A DNA stretch of 64,000 nt from Rhodococcus triatomae BKS 15-14 (GTDB lineage Bacteria; Actinomycetota; Actinomycetes; Mycobacteriales; Mycobacteriaceae), in contig AODO01000005.1 in assembly GCA_000341795.1 (NCBI GenBank), forward strand, positions 1 to 64,000, read 5' to 3'. Below the pieces are notes generated by a model. That model had not been told where the DNA came from. It was given only the letters and a program-made list of their open reading frames with translations, and ran no database searches. The translations under genes were made by a program, and so were the position numbers. Below, one piece after another: positions 56,313 through 64,000 of the stretch (positions are counted from its first letter, which is position 1; each line of letters begins with the position of its first letter).

Positions 56313-56350
56313 GAACGGGAGTTCGCGGCACGCGCCGCGAACTCCCGTTC
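56313..56350. terminator. Strong bidirectional terminator
   Basis: A perfect 17-bp stem (56313-56329 with 56334-56350) and a 4-base loop, between dprE2 and the converging end of the sulfotransferase operon. Confidence 0.85.
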
Positions 56351-56357
56351 TGCTGTG

Positions 56358-57242
56358 TCAGCCGGCGGGACGCTCTGCGATGAATTCCTCCGCGAATCGA
56401 CGGACCGCGTCGAGCCGCGCCGTCCGGCTCGTGAAATCCGTTCCGTAGAGATACCAGGGTGAGACGCGGAACTCGGTGACCCCGATGTCGGCCAGCACCC
56501 GGAATTCGTCGAGATCCCGGACCCCGGTCGGCGAGGCGTTGATCTCGAAAGGTTCCCTCGCGCGGCCGTATTCGCTGCGCAACTCGCGCAGACGTCCGAT
56601 CGTGTCCGCCAGTTCACCGGCGCCCACGTTGACGGAGATCCAGCCGTCCGCGAGGCGGGCGGCGCGGCGCAGCCCGGCCTCGCTGTGCCCGCCGACGTGG
56701 ATCGGCACCGGCAGGTCCGGCGCGGGGCTGATCATCAGCCGGTCGAAATCGTGGTGTTTCCCGTGGAACTCGACCCACTGCGGACCGCCGCCGCCGCACA
56801 CGGACCTGATGATCTCGATGGCCTCGTCCGTGCGCGCGCCACGGGTCCGCATCTGCGTGCCGGTGAACCGGAACTCCTCCGGAATCCAGGACAGGCCGAC
56901 GCCGACCGCGATCCGGTTGCCCGACATCACCGCCATCGTCGCGATCTGCTTCGCCGTCAGCAGCGGATCACGCAGGGGCAGCTTCAGCACGTTCGTGTAG
57001 AACCGCAGCCGCTCCGTGACCGCCGCCATCGCCGCCATCGCGACGAACGGATCGGGCATCGGGGTCTCGGGTGCCCACATGCGTTTCCCGTCGGGCGAAT
57101 ACGGGTAGTCGGCCGACACCGTTTCCGGGTAGAACACCGAGTCGGGCATGGCGATCGAGTCGAAGCCGACCTCCTCCGCGACCTGGGCCAGCTCGCACAG
57201 ATCCCTGGCGTCGATCATTGCCGCCGCCAGCGACCATTTCAC
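56358..57242 (-). CDS. LLM-class F420-dependent oxidoreductase
   Basis: A 294-residue luciferase-like TIM barrel. 'VAEEVGFDSIAMPDSVFYP', 'RLRFYTNVLKLPLRDPLLTA', 'GNRIAVGVGLSWIPEEF' and 'PIHVGGHSEAGLRRAARLAD' match the F420-using branch (TIGR03619-type) rather than flavin monooxygenases. It is the last gene of an eight-gene minus-strand operon and is coupled to the DUF1214-type gene by ATGA overlap. Substrate unknown; tailoring of the operon's product is inferred. Confidence 0.87.
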   Translation of the reverse strand: MKWSLAAAMIDARDLCELAQVAEEVGFDSIAMPDSVFYPETVSADYPYSPDGKRMWAPETPMPDPFVAMAAMAAVTERLRFYTNVLKLPLRDPLLTAKQIATMAVMSGNRIAVGVGLSWIPEEFRFTGTQMRTRGARTDEAIEIIRSVCGGGGPQWVEFHGKHHDFDRLMISPAPDLPVPIHVGGHSEAGLRRAARLADGWISVNVGAGELADTIGRLRELRSEYGRAREPFEINASPTGVRDLDEFRVLADIGVTEFRVSPWYLYGTDFTSRTARLDAVRRFAEEFIAERPAG

Positions 57243-58300
57243 AGCGTGATCACCTTCGACGTCGGGATCGGATGCGAGTCCGCCTTGATCCAGCGCATCG
57301 CCCAGGTGCCCTCGGCGTGGCCGTCGGTGTTGATCCAGTTGCCGTAGCCGGGGTCCTTCGCCGACACCACGATGGTCAGCGTGCCGTCGTCGTTCAGCTT
57401 CGCGGTGTGGTTGTTGATGTAGATGTTCGTCCGGTGGTAGTCGAGGGACTCGACCCAGAAGTTCTGCAGCACGAAGTTGTAGTACTCACAGTTGGGGACC
57501 TCGGTCTCGATGACCCACGCCTCGTCCTCGGCGAGCTTCCAGTACCCGTGGAAGTAGAAGATCGTCGGATCGCCGCCGGCCTTCTGGAACTGCTCCTGCC
57601 CGCGGTCGAAAATCTCGTTGGGCTGCGGCATGAAATCGCGCGACCACTCAAGGAACGTGGCGGCCGAGCCCTTCAGCATGCCGATCGCCCGGTCCAGTCG
57701 CCGGCCCAGCTCGTCCTCGGTGAGCGGAACGAATTCGCCGTCGGGGTCGAGGCATTCGATGGACAGCTCGCCGGGCACCTCGGCGCGCCGGTTCGCGTAG
57801 GTCTGCCGCACGGAGATGAGGTTGCTGTCCGGCGCGAGCGGCAGCCACGCCCCCTCGGCGGGCTCGTCCACGCTCGCGATGAACTCGAAGCGTCCGTTCT
57901 CGTCGACCTCGAGGTCGTGGATGTGCAGGTCACCGGTCTGCAGCATGGTGCCGTCGATGTGGTAGCGGTTGACCCGCGAGCCGAAGGTGATCAGCGGGAT
58001 CGTGCCCCGGGTTCCGGTGATCCGGTAGATGTACTTGCCGGAGATGTTGGCGCGCATGTAGATGTTGTCGGGGTTGTCGGCGCCGATCTTCGTCATCATG
58101 TTCGGGTTCGGCGCCGACGTGAACTGTGGCCAGCGCGGGTCGGTGTACTCGACGCAGTTGATCGTCGCGTAGCGCAGCAGGCGTGACAGGTAGCGCACGC
58201 CCTCGGCCTGTGTGAGCTCGTCCTGCGGGACGATGGGGTCCGACAGGATGTTTCCGACGTCGAGCAGGTCGGTGCAGAACTTTTCCCAGGTGGCGTTCAT
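57239..58300 (-). CDS. DUF1214/DUF1254-type protein
   Basis: A 353-residue soluble protein. The C-terminal region ('NFVLQNFWVESLDYHRTN', 'GTLTIVVSAKDPGYGNWI', 'WAMRWIKADSHPIPTSKVI') matches DUF1214, and the N-terminal part contains 'DNIYMRANISGKYIYRITG', typical of these proteins. No catalytic residues are established. Homologues accompany lipid or steroid gene sets in actinobacteria. Here the gene lies 25 bases after the sulfotransferase and overlaps the LLM gene, so it belongs to the same pathway. Confidence 0.8.
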   Translation of the reverse strand: MNATWEKFCTDLLDVGNILSDPIVPQDELTQAEGVRYLSRLLRYATINCVEYTDPRWPQFTSAPNPNMMTKIGADNPDNIYMRANISGKYIYRITGTRGTIPLITFGSRVNRYHIDGTMLQTGDLHIHDLEVDENGRFEFIASVDEPAEGAWLPLAPDSNLISVRQTYANRRAEVPGELSIECLDPDGEFVPLTEDELGRRLDRAIGMLKGSAATFLEWSRDFMPQPNEIFDRGQEQFQKAGGDPTIFYFHGYWKLAEDEAWVIETEVPNCEYYNFVLQNFWVESLDYHRTNIYINNHTAKLNDDGTLTIVVSAKDPGYGNWINTDGHAEGTWAMRWIKADSHPIPTSKVITL

Positions 58301-58325
58301 GGTGGATTCCTGTCCAGGTGAGGGG

Positions 58326-59468
58326 TCAGACGGTGGCGAACTTGGCATCGACCTCGGCCGCGGTGATTCCGAAGTCGTCGAGCGAGTAGGTGTGCGAGGG
58401 ACGACGATGGTCGGCGAGACTGGCCTCGTGGGCGATGGCGATCGCGCGGCGCGCCTCGTCGGAGAACGGCAGGGAGAACTGGGAGTAGACCTTCTCGGCC
58501 GTCCCGATCGGATCGGCCACGAAGTCCCGGTAGTCGATGTCGATGAACTGCTCGGGGTTGTGGCGGGCCCGCGCCTGCTGGAAGTTCGCGTTCCCACGCG
58601 CCCACAGATCCAGCTGGGTCTGCCCGATTGCTCTGCGGTCGAATGCGTTCGACATGCCGTGCCCACCCTGCTCCGCGAGGCTGAACGTCGATGCCATCGA
58701 GGTGTGCGGATCACGGAAGGTCCGGACGAACAGCGCATCCGGGAAGACCTTCAGGATGTCGTCGATCGCGAAGACGTGGCTCGGGCTCTTGAGAACCCAA
58801 CGGCGATCACGATCGTTCATGCCGATCAGCTGCAGGTTCTTCTTGTACCGGGCATAGGTGTCGGTCCAGTCCTGCTTCGCCAGCCATTCCGTGTACGACG
58901 GCACGTACGCCACGGTGTCGAACGCGGTCGAGAGCATCGTCTGCTGGAGCAGTCGCCAACACTCCTCGACCTCCTCGGCGCCCATGAAGTGCACCTTCAT
59001 CAGGTCCGCCTCGTTCGCCTGACGCGCCCGGTAGAAGGCGTCGCAGCGGACGAAATCTGGGTTCTCCGACCACGTGTCGCGGGCGGGACGGGGTTGCGGC
59101 GCCTCGGCCAGCCACATCTCGACACCCTGGTTGGCGGGGTCGGCGCTGAGGAGGCGGTGCAGCGCGGTGGTGCCCGTACGGGTCAGCCCGCACATGAAGA
59201 TCGGCCGCTCGATGGCAACATCGACATGCTCGGGGTGACGCGCGAATTCCGCCTCGCTGATCAGCCGGCCTCTGAGCGCGGACACGATCATCTTCCGAGC
59301 GATCACTCGCCCGTGCGGGGTGAGGTCGGCCTCGTTCGCGAACGAGTGCAGCAGAACCTGCAATCCCTCGAGATGGTCGTCGCCACCGAAATCGTCCAGG
59401 CCGGTCTCGTCACAGGCCTGCGCGTGTAGGTCCTCGATGGAACCGATGCCGTCGTGGTGCAGAGTCAT
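58326..59468 (-). CDS. PAPS-dependent sulfotransferase
   Basis: Stf-type sulfotransferase of 380 residues. The 5'-phosphosulfate loop is 'GLTRTGTTALHRLL' (94-107) and the 3'-phosphate site is 'FVRTFRDPHTSMAS'. 'WVLKSPSHVFAIDDILKVFP' is the segment typical of mycobacterial Stf proteins. The ATG at 59468 has GAGG nine bases upstream; 59477 is an alternative. Being in an operon with cysQ, cysD and cysNC gives it a dedicated PAPS supply. The acceptor is unknown. Confidence 0.9.
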   Translation of the reverse strand: MTLHHDGIGSIEDLHAQACDETGLDDFGGDDHLEGLQVLLHSFANEADLTPHGRVIARKMIVSALRGRLISEAEFARHPEHVDVAIERPIFMCGLTRTGTTALHRLLSADPANQGVEMWLAEAPQPRPARDTWSENPDFVRCDAFYRARQANEADLMKVHFMGAEEVEECWRLLQQTMLSTAFDTVAYVPSYTEWLAKQDWTDTYARYKKNLQLIGMNDRDRRWVLKSPSHVFAIDDILKVFPDALFVRTFRDPHTSMASTFSLAEQGGHGMSNAFDRRAIGQTQLDLWARGNANFQQARARHNPEQFIDIDYRDFVADPIGTAEKVYSQFSLPFSDEARRAIAIAHEASLADHRRPSHTYSLDDFGITAAEVDAKFATV

Positions 59469-59493
59469 TTCCCACATCCTCGTGAAAGATGGA

Positions 59494-60300
59494 TCAGTGA
59501 TGGGCGTGGCCGCAGTTGACGTCCAGGCACTGCCCGGTGATCGCGCGGGCCAGGTCGGAGGCCAGGAAGATCACCGCGTTCGCGATGTCGTCGGGTTCCG
59601 GAAGCCGGCGCAGGTCGGTCCCCGCGGCGATCTCGGCGTAGACCTCGGCCGCGTCGATGCCGCGCCCCTCGGCCTGCTTCTGAACCATGGCCTTGACCCG
59701 GTGCGCCCAGATGTAGCCGGGAGCAACGGAGTTCACCCGCACCCCCAGCGGGCCCAGCTCCACCGACAGGCTGCGGGCGAGGGCGAGCAGCCCGGCCTTC
59801 TGCACCCGGTAGGCACCGAAGTTCGGCAGCTGGTTCCGCAGCACCATCGAGTTGATCACGACGATCGACCCCTCGGACTTCTCCAGGGCTGGAGCGAGTG
59901 TGCGGGTCAGATCGAGTGAGGCGAGCAGGTTGACGTCCAGGCCCTGCCGGACCGACTCGATCGTGGCGTCGAGCAGGCGCTCGTGTGGCGGCTGCACGAA
60001 TGCGTTGTGCACCACCGTGTCGACCCGTCCGAACTCGGCGAGTGCCGCATCGGCGAGATTCGTGATCGACGCGTCGTCGGTGAGGTCCGTCGGCACGCAC
60101 AGCGCGGTTCCGCCGAACTCCCCGATCGCGTCGGCGACCTCCGTCAGCCGCGACTCGGTGCGGGCGGCCAGGACGACCCTGGCACCGGCGAGGGCGCTGC
60201 GCACCGCAACCGACCGGCCGAGTCCCTCACCGACACCGGCGACGACCACGACCTTGCCGTCCAGCATGGCGGGCATCACCGGCCTCGACCCCGACGTCAT
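59494..60300 (-). CDS. Short-chain dehydrogenase/reductase
   Basis: Classical SDR of 268 residues. The nucleotide motif is 'VVVVAGVGEGLGRSVAV', where Ala-Gly-Val replaces the usual T-G start. The active-site Ser lies in 'VVINSMVLRN', with Tyr and Lys in 'YRVQKAG'. 'VNSVAPGYIW' is the family loop. Its ATG overlaps the stop of the NTF2-like gene (ATGA). It probably oxidises or reduces a hydroxyl/keto group on the molecule that is sulfated. Confidence 0.9.
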   Translation of the reverse strand: MTSGSRPVMPAMLDGKVVVVAGVGEGLGRSVAVRSALAGARVVLAARTESRLTEVADAIGEFGGTALCVPTDLTDDASITNLADAALAEFGRVDTVVHNAFVQPPHERLLDATIESVRQGLDVNLLASLDLTRTLAPALEKSEGSIVVINSMVLRNQLPNFGAYRVQKAGLLALARSLSVELGPLGVRVNSVAPGYIWAHRVKAMVQKQAEGRGIDAAEVYAEIAAGTDLRRLPEPDDIANAVIFLASDLARAITGQCLDVNCGHAHH

Positions 60301-60656
60301 ACCCGCGCCTCGGGGTCGAGAACAACGCTGAGCGAGCGGATCTTGCCGTTGTCGTCGAACTCGAACAGATCGCCGGCAAGGAAGTCGGGCATGCCCTCTC
60401 GCTGCACGCGCAACTGCGTGGCGGCGTATCGGCCGGAGACGACGATCGGCGAGTACCGGCTCACCGTGAACGCCACCGTCGCGTTCTCGGTGTCGAACGC
60501 TCGGATCTCGTCGATGCCGCGGTAGGTCCGCACCCCCAGCGGCTCGTGCTGGACGGCGTCGTCTGCGAACAGCGACACGAGTTGTTCGACGTCGTGGTCG
60601 CCGAGATGCTTGACGTACGAATCGATCACCGAACAGATGTCGTCTCGGGTGGGCAC
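60297..60656 (-). CDS. NTF2-like / SnoaL-type protein
   Basis: A 119-residue protein of the nuclear-transport-factor-2 fold: 'VEQLVSLFADDAVQHEPLG' and 'GDLFEFDDNGKIRSLSVV' are the diagnostic strands. Members act as isomerases, cyclases or binding proteins on hydrophobic substrates such as steroids and polyketides. The GTG start follows AGAGGAG. It sits 40 bases after cysNC and is coupled to the SDR. Confidence 0.83.
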   Translation of the reverse strand: MPTRDDICSVIDSYVKHLGDHDVEQLVSLFADDAVQHEPLGVRTYRGIDEIRAFDTENATVAFTVSRYSPIVVSGRYAATQLRVQREGMPDFLAGDLFEFDDNGKIRSLSVVLDPEARV

Positions 60657-60696
60657 TGCACACGCTCCTCTTGTGTGGGTGGGGTGAAGGGAGGGA

Positions 60697-62598
60697 TCAG
60701 GAGATGACTCCCCGACTGCGGAGGTTCTCGACAACGAGGCCGGCGGCGTCCGCGGGACTCGTCACGGTCGTGTCGACTCGCAGTTCGGGGTGCTCCGGCG
60801 GCTCGTACGGGGAGTCCACACCGGTGAAGTTCGTCAGGTCGCCCCGCCGCGCCTTCTTGTAGAGCCCCTTCGGATCCCGCGACTCGGCGACGTCGATCGG
60901 GGTGTCGACGAACACCTCGCAGAAGCGGTCCTCGCCGATCAGCTCGCGGGCCGCGTCGCGCTCGGCCCGGAACGGCGAGATGAACGATGCCAGCACGATC
61001 AGGCCGGCATCGGCCATCAGCCGGGCGACCTCGGTGACCCGCCGGATGTTCTCCACCCGGTCGGCCTCGGTGAAGCCGAGGTCGCGGTTCAGCCCGTGCC
61101 GTACGTTGTCGCCGTCGAGCAGGTAGGTGTGGGCGCCGAGCCCGTGGAGACGCCGCTCGAGCTCGTTCGCGATGGTCGACTTGCCCGACCCGGACAGTCC
61201 GGTGAACCAGACGATCTGCGGCCGATGGCCCTTCAGCACCGAACGTGCCTCGTCGTCCACGTCGACGGACTGCCAGTGGATGTTGTCCGATCGGCGCAGC
61301 GAGTGCGCGATCATGCCCGCACCGACGGTGGTGTTGGTCAGCCGGTCGACGAGAACGAACCCACCGGTGTCGCGGTTGTCCACGTAGGGGTCGAACGGCA
61401 CCGGCCTGTCGAAGCTGATGTTGCAGACGCCGATCTCGTTGAGCGCCAACGTGTTGGTGGCGGTCTGCTCGAGCGTGTTGACGTTGACCTTGTACTTCGG
61501 CTTGGTGATGCGCGCCTGAACCGTCATCGTGCCGATCTGGCAGACGTACGGACGTTCCGGCAGCATCTCGTGCTCGCCCATCCACACCAGGTGCGCCTCG
61601 AACTGATCGGCCACGCCCGGGAGAGCGTCGGCGCCCGCGAGGACGTCGCCCCGGCTGACGTCGATCTCGTCGGCGAGGGTGACGGTGACCGACCGTCCGG
61701 CCACGGCCTCGCCGAGATCGCCGTCCATCGTCACGATCCGCTCGACGGTCGATTCACGACCGCTGGGCAGCGCGCGCACGCGGTCGCCGGGACGCACGAC
61801 GCCGCTCGCGATCCGACCCGCGAAGCCACGGAAGTCGAGGTCGGGCCGGTTCACCCACTGCACCGGCATCCGGAACGGCGCGGTCTGCACCGCATCCTCG
61901 ATCTCCACGGTCTCGAGGTGCTCGATCAGCGTGGGGCCGTGATACCAGGGGGTGTTCGGGCTGCGGTCGGTGAGGTTGTCACCCACGTACGCGGACATGG
62001 GAATCGGAACCACCCGGTCGAGTCCGATGTCCGCGGCGAACGCCGTGTACTCGGCGACGATGGTCTCGAAGACCTCCTGCGAGTAGTCGACGAGGTCGAG
62101 CTTGTTGACGGCGAGGACCACGTGCCGGATACCCAGCAGCGAGACGAGGTAGGAGTGCCGACGGGTCTGTGTCAGCACCCCTTTGCGGGCGTCGACGAGG
62201 ATGACGGCGAGGTCGGCGGTCGAGGCACCGGTGACCATGTTGCGGGTGTACTGCTCGTGCCCCGGGGTGTCGGCGACGACGAACTTGCGCCGTTCGGTGG
62301 TGAAGTACCGGTAGGCGACGTCGATGGTGATGCCCTGTTCCCGCTCGGCGGCGAGACCGTCGACGAGCAGCGCGAAGTCGAGACCCTCGCCCTGCGTGCC
62401 GACCTTCTTCGAATCGCTCTCGAGGGCGCTCAGCTGGTCCTCGAACACCAGCTTCGATTCGTAGAGCAGCCGGCCGATCAGCGTGGACTTGCCGTCGTCG
62501 ACGCTGCCGCACGTGATGAAGCGCAGCATGGACTTGGTCGCGTGGCGTTCGAGGTACTGCTCGATGTCGTCGGCGATCAGATCGGATGCGTGGGCCAT
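60697..62598 (-). CDS. cysNC: Sulfate adenylyltransferase GTPase subunit fused to APS kinase
   Basis: A bifunctional 633-residue fusion. The N-terminal CysN GTPase has 'GSVDDGKST' (31-39), '[12 protein letters not shown]' and 'NKLD', followed by EF-Tu-like beta-barrels. The C-terminal CysC kinase has Walker A 'GLSGSGKST' (467-475), '[15 protein letters not shown]' and 'FISPFR' with the phospho-Ser. Together with CysD it makes APS and then PAPS. The ATG overlaps the cysD stop (TGATG). Confidence 0.97.
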   Translation of the reverse strand: MAHASDLIADDIEQYLERHATKSMLRFITCGSVDDGKSTLIGRLLYESKLVFEDQLSALESDSKKVGTQGEGLDFALLVDGLAAEREQGITIDVAYRYFTTERRKFVVADTPGHEQYTRNMVTGASTADLAVILVDARKGVLTQTRRHSYLVSLLGIRHVVLAVNKLDLVDYSQEVFETIVAEYTAFAADIGLDRVVPIPMSAYVGDNLTDRSPNTPWYHGPTLIEHLETVEIEDAVQTAPFRMPVQWVNRPDLDFRGFAGRIASGVVRPGDRVRALPSGRESTVERIVTMDGDLGEAVAGRSVTVTLADEIDVSRGDVLAGADALPGVADQFEAHLVWMGEHEMLPERPYVCQIGTMTVQARITKPKYKVNVNTLEQTATNTLALNEIGVCNISFDRPVPFDPYVDNRDTGGFVLVDRLTNTTVGAGMIAHSLRRSDNIHWQSVDVDDEARSVLKGHRPQIVWFTGLSGSGKSTIANELERRLHGLGAHTYLLDGDNVRHGLNRDLGFTEADRVENIRRVTEVARLMADAGLIVLASFISPFRAERDAARELIGEDRFCEVFVDTPIDVAESRDPKGLYKKARRGDLTNFTGVDSPYEPPEHPELRVDTTVTSPADAAGLVVENLRSRGVIS

Positions 62599-63518
62599 CA
62601 GAAGTACCCCTCCTGCTTCTTCTTCTCCATCGAGGCACTGCTGTCGTGGTCGATCACTCGTCCCTGACGCTCGGACGTGGTGGTGAGCAACATCTCCTGG
62701 ATGACGTCCGTGAGGGTGGCGGCGGTGGACTCGACCGCGCCGGTGAGCGGGTAGCAGCCGAGCGTGCGGAAGCGCACGCTGCGCATCTCGGGAACCTCGC
62801 CGGGGCGCAACGGCATTCGGTCGTCGTCGACCATGATGAGCGTGCCGTCCCGTTCGACGACGGGACGCCTCGCGGCGAAGTAGAGCGGGACGATCGGAAT
62901 GTCCTCCTGCCGGATGTACTCCCAGACGTCGAGTTCGGTCCAATTCGACAGCGGGAAGACGCGCAGCGTCTCGCCGGGCGAGCGCCGGACGTTGTACATG
63001 TGCCACAGTTCGGGCCGCTGACGTTTGGGATCCCAGCGGTGCTCCGCTGAGCGGACCGAGAAGACGCGTTCCTTGGCGCGGGACTTCTCCTCGTCGCGAC
63101 GGGCACCGCCGAACGCCGTGTCGAACCTGTGCAGGTCGAGGGCCTGTTTGAGGCCCTCGGTCTTCCACATGTCGGTGTGGGTCGACGATCCGTGGGTGAA
63201 CGGGTTGATGCCCTTCTCGACGCACTCGGGATTCCGGTGGACCAGGAGGTCGAAATCGCCTGCTGCCGCCGACTCGTCCCGGAGCTTGTACATCTCCCGG
63301 AACTTCCACGTGGTGTCGACGTGCAGCAGCGGGAAAGGTAGCCGGGACGGGAAGAACGCCTTGCGGGCCAGGTGCAGCATCACCGCGCTGTCCTTGCCGA
63401 CCGAGTACAGCATCACGGGGTTCTCGCTCCCCGCGACGGCCTCGCGCATGATGTGGATGCTCTCGGCCTCGAGTCTCTCGAGGTGGGTCAGGGTCCCGAC
63501 CGTGGTGGGACTGCTCAT
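62598..63518 (-). CDS. cysD: Sulfate adenylyltransferase small subunit
   Basis: PP-loop ATP sulfurylase catalytic subunit, 306 residues. The P-loop is 'SVGKDS' (39-44), '[12 protein letters not shown]' and '[15 protein letters not shown]' are family blocks, and '[14 protein letters not shown]' follows. It forms the heterodimer with the CysN part of CysNC. ATGA overlap with cysQ upstream and TGATG with cysNC downstream show a tightly coupled operon. Confidence 0.97.
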   Translation of the reverse strand: MSSPTTVGTLTHLERLEAESIHIMREAVAGSENPVMLYSVGKDSAVMLHLARKAFFPSRLPFPLLHVDTTWKFREMYKLRDESAAAGDFDLLVHRNPECVEKGINPFTHGSSTHTDMWKTEGLKQALDLHRFDTAFGGARRDEEKSRAKERVFSVRSAEHRWDPKRQRPELWHMYNVRRSPGETLRVFPLSNWTELDVWEYIRQEDIPIVPLYFAARRPVVERDGTLIMVDDDRMPLRPGEVPEMRSVRFRTLGCYPLTGAVESTAATLTDVIQEMLLTTTSERQGRVIDHDSSASMEKKKQEGYF

Positions 63519-64000
63519 CGTGCAAGCACCTCCAGTGCTGTGTCCGCCCACTCGGGGCGGCAGATCAGTAGATCGGGCAACCAGGGGTTCTCCTGGTTGT
63601 AGGCGAGTTCGGACCCGTCGAGTCGTGAAACGTGAAGTCCGGCAGCACGGGCCACCGCGACGGGCGCGGCGGAGTCCCACTCGTACTGGCCACCGGCGTG
63701 TGCGTAGATGTCGACGTCGCCGCGGACCACCGCCATCGCCTTCGCTCCGGCCGAGCCCATCTCGACGAGTTCGGCGTCGAGGGCCGCGGCCATCGCCATG
63801 ACGGGCTCGGGACGCCTCGTTCGACTGACCACCGCCCTCGGTGCCCGGCGCCGGGGAGCCTGCGCCGACGGGGCGTCGCCGGTCGAGTGGGTGACGCCGA
63901 GTGCGGGCAGTGCCACGGCGCCGACCGTCAGCCGTCCGTGTTCGACGAGTGCGACGTGCACGGCCCAGTCGGTGCGGCCCCGCTCCCCGAACTCGCGGGT
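63515..64000 (-). CDS. cysQ: 3'(2'),5'-bisphosphate nucleotidase, C-terminal part (cut by window edge)
   Basis: The 161 C-terminal residues of a CysQ/IMPase-family enzyme; the N terminus lies beyond position 64000. '[19 protein letters not shown]' is the conserved W-D-x-A motif with a metal-binding Asp, and '[19 protein letters not shown]' is the typical CysQ end. It removes the 3'-phosphate from PAP left after sulfotransfer, or hydrolyses PAPS. Its place at the front of the operon supports a sulfation role. Confidence 0.93.
   Translation of the reverse strand, partial: TREFGERGRTDWAVHVALVEHGRLTVGAVALPALGVTHSTGDAPSAQAPRRRAPRAVVSRTRRPEPVMAMAAALDAELVEMGSAGAKAMAVVRGDVDIYAHAGGQYEWDSAAPVAVARAAGLHVSRLDGSELAYNQENPWLPDLLICRPEWADTALEVLAR

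Overview
This window is high-GC chromosomal DNA from a mycolic-acid-containing actinomycete. It is most likely a Rhodococcus or a close relative (Prescottella, Nocardia). The main evidence is the arabinogalactan machinery (glfT1, glfT2, wzm/wzt galactan exporter, dprE1/dprE2, rmlA/B/C), two antigen-85-type esterases, an orphan MCE protein, the proteasome activator Bpa, F420-type LLM oxidoreductases and an alcohol dehydrogenase very like Rhodococcus ADH-A. Gene order echoes the Mycobacterium tuberculosis Rv3752-Rv3791 region, with insertions and rearrangements. This is mostly core chromosome: I see no prophage, insertion sequence or CRISPR array.

Layout: (1) 1-5.9 kb: a queuosine-precursor transporter converging on tgt, which is translationally coupled to a heterodimeric ABC exporter. 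(2) 5.9-10 kb: an Rrf2 regulator, a Cys-ending leader peptide and an SsuD-like sulfonate monooxygenase, then a membrane hydroxylase, a YceI protein and a lipoprotein. (3) 10-17.4 kb: tRNA-Ser(CGA), tadA and its partner, tyrA, a glycolipid-binding-type protein, an unknown protein, an alcohol dehydrogenase, a probable copper-linked pair ending in a PepSY protein, tRNA-Arg and tRNA-Ser(GCT). (4) 17.5-29.8 kb: aromatic aminotransferase, two mycolyltransferase-like esterases, secreted proteins, malate:quinone oxidoreductase with a divergent LysR gene, a GntR operon with a clear operator, tRNA-Ser(TGA), and a lactate-oxidase-type enzyme followed by MarR. (5) 30-46 kb: the envelope core, namely a class-V aminotransferase homologue without a catalytic lysine, bpa, wzt-glfT1-wzm, a GT-C glycosyltransferase, glfT2, two secreted N-x-G-x-x repeat proteins, rmlB, an MFS exporter, a DedA protein and rmlA-rmlC. 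(6) 46-53 kb: CoA-transferase/HMG-CoA-lyase pair, MCE protein, HtrA-like protease and a secreted beta-propeller-like protein. (7) 53.4-56.3 kb: GtrA and dprE1-dprE2 for decaprenyl-phosphoryl-arabinose. (8) 56.3-64 kb: a compact single-strand operon with PAPS synthesis and recycling (cysQ, cysD, cysNC) leading into an NTF2-like protein, SDR, sulfotransferase, DUF1214-type protein and F420-type LLM oxidoreductase.

Several genes form connected pathways. The rml genes supply dTDP-rhamnose for the galactan linker, GlfT1/GlfT2 build the galactan, Wzm/Wzt export its lipid-linked form, DprE1/DprE2 supply arabinose, and Ag85-like esterases attach mycolates. The best candidates for undescribed biology are the sulfotransferase operon at the right edge, the pair of Sec-secreted MPTR-like repeat proteins without PPE domains, and a dispersed palindromic element found at four intergenic sites.
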